Below, one piece after another: positions 4,592 to 7,069 of a stretch of 7,069 bases of DNA. The first letter of the stretch is position 1; each line of letters opens with the position of its first letter. Source of the stretch: Christensenellaceae bacterium (lineage in GTDB: Bacteria; Bacillota; Clostridia; Christensenellales; UBA1750); the NCBI GenBank assembly GCA_031287285.1, contig JAITTC010000192.1, forward strand, positions 1-7,069, given 5' to 3'. The notes under the pieces are model-generated. The model ran no database searches. It saw only the letters and a program-made list of their open reading frames with translations, and was not told the origin of the DNA. The position numbers and the translations under genes are program-made.

Positions 4592-5776
4592 ATGCAGGTT
4601 TCGTATGCGAGCCGTTTTGACGGCATTTCGGGCAGCGCCATTCGCGATATCTTCAAGCTGCTCACAAATCCGTCCATCATCTCGTTCGCGGGCGGCAACC
4701 CGGCCTCCTCGGCGCTGGAGCCTGGGCGCATCTCGCAATTTGCGCAGGAGGTTTTGGCCGAAAACGGCGTGAACATCCTCCAATACGGCCAGTCCGAGGG
4801 CTATGCGCCGCTGCGCGAGTCGGCGGCTACGTTCTTCCGCCACAACGCGGTGGAGGCAAGGCCCGATCAGGTTCTGCCGCTGGCAGGCTCCCAGCAGGGG
4901 CTGGATCTCATCTGCAAGGCGCTGCTGAACCCGGGGGACGCCATGCTGGTCGAAAGCCCGGCCTTCCTCGGCGCCTTGCAAACCTTTAAGCTCTATCAGG
5001 CCAGGCTCGTGCCCATCGAGATGGACGAGGGCGGCGCCATCGTGGAGGATATCGAGCGGAAGATCATCGCAGAGAGGCCAAAGCTCATCTACCTCATCCC
5101 CACCTTCCAAAACCCCACGGGCCGCACGCTGGCGCTCGAGCGCCGCAGGCGGGTGGCCGAAATCGCCAGGATGCATGGCGTGACGATCATCGAAGACGAC
5201 CCCTATTGCGACTTGCGCTACCGGGGCGAGGCTCTGCCCGCCATCAAGAGCTTCGATAAGGGCGACAACGTGCTGTATCTAAACTCGTTTTCGAAGATCA
5301 TCTCCCCTGGCCTGCGCGTGGCCGCCGTGGTTTGCACCGATGAAGAGATGATGCGCAAGCTCGTGGTCGGCAAGCAGTCGACCGACGTGCACTCGCCAAA
5401 CCTCAACCAGGCCATCATCGATCGATATCTGCGCTCCGGCCTGCTTTCTGAGCACATAGAGCTGATCTGCGCCTCCTACGCCGCGCAAATGTCAAAAATG
5501 CTCGAAATGCTCGAGGGTTTCCCCGAATCCGTCCGCTTCACGAGGCCGGACGGCGGCATCTTCCTCTGGTGCGAGCTGCCCGAGGGCTTTAGCGCGACCG
5601 AGCTCTTGCCGGAGGCCACGAGGCGCGGCGTGGCCTACATCCCCGGCGACCATTTCTATGCAAGGCCGGGCGCGCACCACAACACCCTGCGGCTGAACTT
5701 CTCGAACGCAAGCCTAGAGAACATCGAAAAGGGCATGCTGATCTTAAAGGAGCTCTTGATCGAAAAAGGCCTTTAA
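4592..5776 (+). CDS. PLP-dependent class I/II aminotransferase, probably tyrosine-linked
   Basis: A 394-residue fold-type I aminotransferase of the LysN/AraT-like group often annotated only as a PLP-dependent aminotransferase. Visible PLP-site residues are Asn174 in NPTGR, Asp203 and Tyr205 in EDDPYCDLRY, and the Schiff-base Lys235 in NSFSKIISPGLR. Arg367 in LRLNFSN should hold the substrate carboxylate. The N-terminal SFAGGNPA and YGQSEGYAPLR are typical of this group. AAAGAGGG (4577-4584) lies 7 bases before ATG. It is the first gene behind a tyrosine T-box and is followed after 35 bases by tyrS, so it should be induced by tyrosine shortage. That suggests 4-hydroxyphenylpyruvate to tyrosine, with glutamate as donor. 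Relatives act on 2-aminoadipate, aromatic or branched-chain substrates, so specificity is inferred from regulation only. Confidence 0.92.
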   Translation: MQVSYASRFDGISGSAIRDIFKLLTNPSIISFAGGNPASSALEPGRISQFAQEVLAENGVNILQYGQSEGYAPLRESAATFFRHNAVEARPDQVLPLAGSQQGLDLICKALLNPGDAMLVESPAFLGALQTFKLYQARLVPIEMDEGGAIVEDIERKIIAERPKLIYLIPTFQNPTGRTLALERRRRVAEIARMHGVTIIEDDPYCDLRYRGEALPAIKSFDKGDNVLYLNSFSKIISPGLRVAAVVCTDEEMMRKLVVGKQSTDVHSPNLNQAIIDRYLRSGLLSEHIELICASYAAQMSKMLEMLEGFPESVRFTRPDGGIFLWCELPEGFSATELLPEATRRGVAYIPGDHFYARPGAHHNTLRLNFSNASLENIEKGMLILKELLIEKGL

Positions 5777-5811
5777 CTAAAGGCTGCAACCTTTGAAGGA
5801 GGAAAACAGCA

Positions 5812-7044
5812 ATGGCAAGTCATGCCTTGGACGTTTTGCGCGAGAGGGGCTTCATCGCGCAGACCGTCTATGAAGACGATCTATACAAGATGATGGAAGA
5901 AGGCCCCGTAACCTTTTACGTGGGCTTTGACCCCACGGCGGATTCCCTGCACATCGGCCATTTCATCCCCATCATGGCGATGATGCACATGCAGCGCGCC
6001 GGGCATCGGCCAATCGCGCTGCTGGGCGGCGGCACGGCGATGGTCGGCGACCCTTCGGGCAAGACCTCGATGCGCCCGATGCTCGACCGCACCCTTTTAG
6101 AGCGCAACGCGGAAGGGCTTCAAAAGCAGCTTTCGCGCTTCCTCGACTTTTCAGAGGGCAAGGCGATTTTGGCCAACAACGCAGACTGGCTTTTGCAGCT
6201 CAACTATGTGGACTTCCTCCGCGAGATCGGCGCGCATTTCTCGGTCAACCGGATGCTGACGGCCGAGGCCTACAAGCAGCGCCTCGAACGGGGCCTGACC
6301 TTCCTTGAATTCAACTACATGCTCATGCAGAGCTACGACTTTTTGGAGCTCTTCAGGCGCTATGGCTGCCGCGTGCAGCTCGGCGGCGACGACCAGTGGT
6401 CGAACATCCTCTCGGGCGCCGACCTGATCCGCCGCAAGGAGCAGGAAGCAGCCTTCGCCGTGACCTTTAGGCTGCTTTTGACCTCAACCGGCGAAAAAAT
6501 GGGCAAAACCGTGGGCGGCGCTCTCTGGCTCGACCGCGACCGCACCTCGCCCTATGATTTTTACCAATACTGGCGCAATATCGACGATGCGGACGTGGAA
6601 AACTGCCTTGCGATGCTGACCTTTTTGCCGATGGACGAGGTCAGGCGCCTTGGCGCCCTGCGGGGGAGCGAGATCAACGAGGCAAAGAAGGTTCTGGCCT
6701 TTGAGCTGACGAAGATCGTGCACTCAAAAGACGACGCGGCGGCCGCGCAGGCAGCTGCCGAGGCCCTCTTTGGCGGGGCCGAAAACGGCGCGGACGCGCC
6801 GGCGACCGAGCTTAGCCGCGAGGGGCTGGCCGAAAACAAGCGCGTGATCGACCTGATGGTGCTTTGCGGCCTGTGCAAGTCCCGCGGGGAGGGGAGGCGC
6901 CTCGTGCAGGGCGGCGGCGTGTATGTGAATGGCGAAGCGCTGGCCGATCCGGACGGCGAAGTGAGCGAGGATGATTTCGGCGCGGAAGGGCTGCTCCTTC
7001 GCAAGGGGAAGAAGGTCTACCACCGCCTCGTGCTAAAGGGCTAA
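5812..7044 (+). CDS. tyrS: Tyrosyl-tRNA synthetase
   Basis: This cytosolic class I synthetase of 410 residues joins tyrosine to tRNA-Tyr using ATP. The Rossmann domain contains Tyr36, Asp40 and Thr42 in YVGFDPTAD, the HIGH motif His47-Ile-Gly-His50, the tyrosine pocket Tyr169, Gln173 and Asp176 in YMLMQSYD, GGDDQWSN at 191-198, and the KMSKS-type loop KMGKT at 229-233. An anticodon-binding middle region follows, then a C-terminal S4 RNA-binding domain (about residues 345-405, with SRGEGRRLVQGGGVYVNG). The length is close to that of well-known bacterial TyrS and no key residue is missing. GAAGGAGG (5795-5802) lies 9 bases before ATG. It is the second gene of the T-box operon, so its product feeds back on its own leader by charging tRNA-Tyr. 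Confidence 0.97.
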   Translation: MASHALDVLRERGFIAQTVYEDDLYKMMEEGPVTFYVGFDPTADSLHIGHFIPIMAMMHMQRAGHRPIALLGGGTAMVGDPSGKTSMRPMLDRTLLERNAEGLQKQLSRFLDFSEGKAILANNADWLLQLNYVDFLREIGAHFSVNRMLTAEAYKQRLERGLTFLEFNYMLMQSYDFLELFRRYGCRVQLGGDDQWSNILSGADLIRRKEQEAAFAVTFRLLLTSTGEKMGKTVGGALWLDRDRTSPYDFYQYWRNIDDADVENCLAMLTFLPMDEVRRLGALRGSEINEAKKVLAFELTKIVHSKDDAAAAQAAAEALFGGAENGADAPATELSREGLAENKRVIDLMVLCGLCKSRGEGRRLVQGGGVYVNGEALADPDGEVSEDDFGAEGLLLRKGKKVYHRLVLKG

Positions 7045-7069
7045 CCTGGTCATGCAAGGCGCCGCCTAC

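Noticed and set aside
4391..5176. 261-codon minus-strand frame across the T-box leader and aminotransferase
   Set aside because: It is antisense to a conserved RNA and a conserved enzyme and resembles no known family.
7057..7067. AGGC/GCCT inverted repeat after tyrS, possible terminator start
   Set aside because: The stem is only 4 bp with a 3-base loop, and the window ends before any T-run could be seen.

Overview
The window looks like chromosome from a GC-rich member of the Firmicutes, probably a gut Clostridia lineage. The evidence is a T-box tRNA-sensing leader (mainly a Firmicutes device), a YpuA-like DUF1002 secreted protein, strong AGGAGG-type ribosome binding sites, and GC-rich genes with long overlapping open frames in every phase. 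The species cannot be named from this sequence.

Layout. Bases 1-727 hold no credible gene. From 71 onward they are an array of palindromic repeats: three 57-bp A units and three 120-bp B units in the order A-B-B-A-B-A. Bases 728-886 hold a diverged relative of the repeat and two weak hairpins. On the minus strand, 887-1444 encodes a small HD-superfamily hydrolase with a good promoter at 1492-1521. Diverging from it, 1743-2636 encodes a secreted DUF1002 protein. An intrinsic terminator (2708-2740) overlaps a likely extended -10 promoter (2699-2707). Next comes an AGCS-family sodium:amino acid symporter (2773-4230).

The best-resolved part is 4227-7044. A near-consensus promoter overlaps the symporter stop codon and drives a tyrosine-type T-box leader. 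The leader has a UAC specifier, a UGGU tRNA-end-binding bulge, and an antiterminator and terminator that exclude each other. Downstream are a fold-type I PLP aminotransferase (4592-5776) and, after 35 bases, tyrosyl-tRNA synthetase tyrS (5812-7044). Uncharged tRNA-Tyr should therefore raise expression of both genes, which suggests the aminotransferase helps make tyrosine.

I do not see a new defence, mobile or biosynthetic system here. The points most worth a second look are the T-box link between the aminotransferase and tyrosine, and the repeat array with its nested inverted repeats and a 219-bp tandem duplication.
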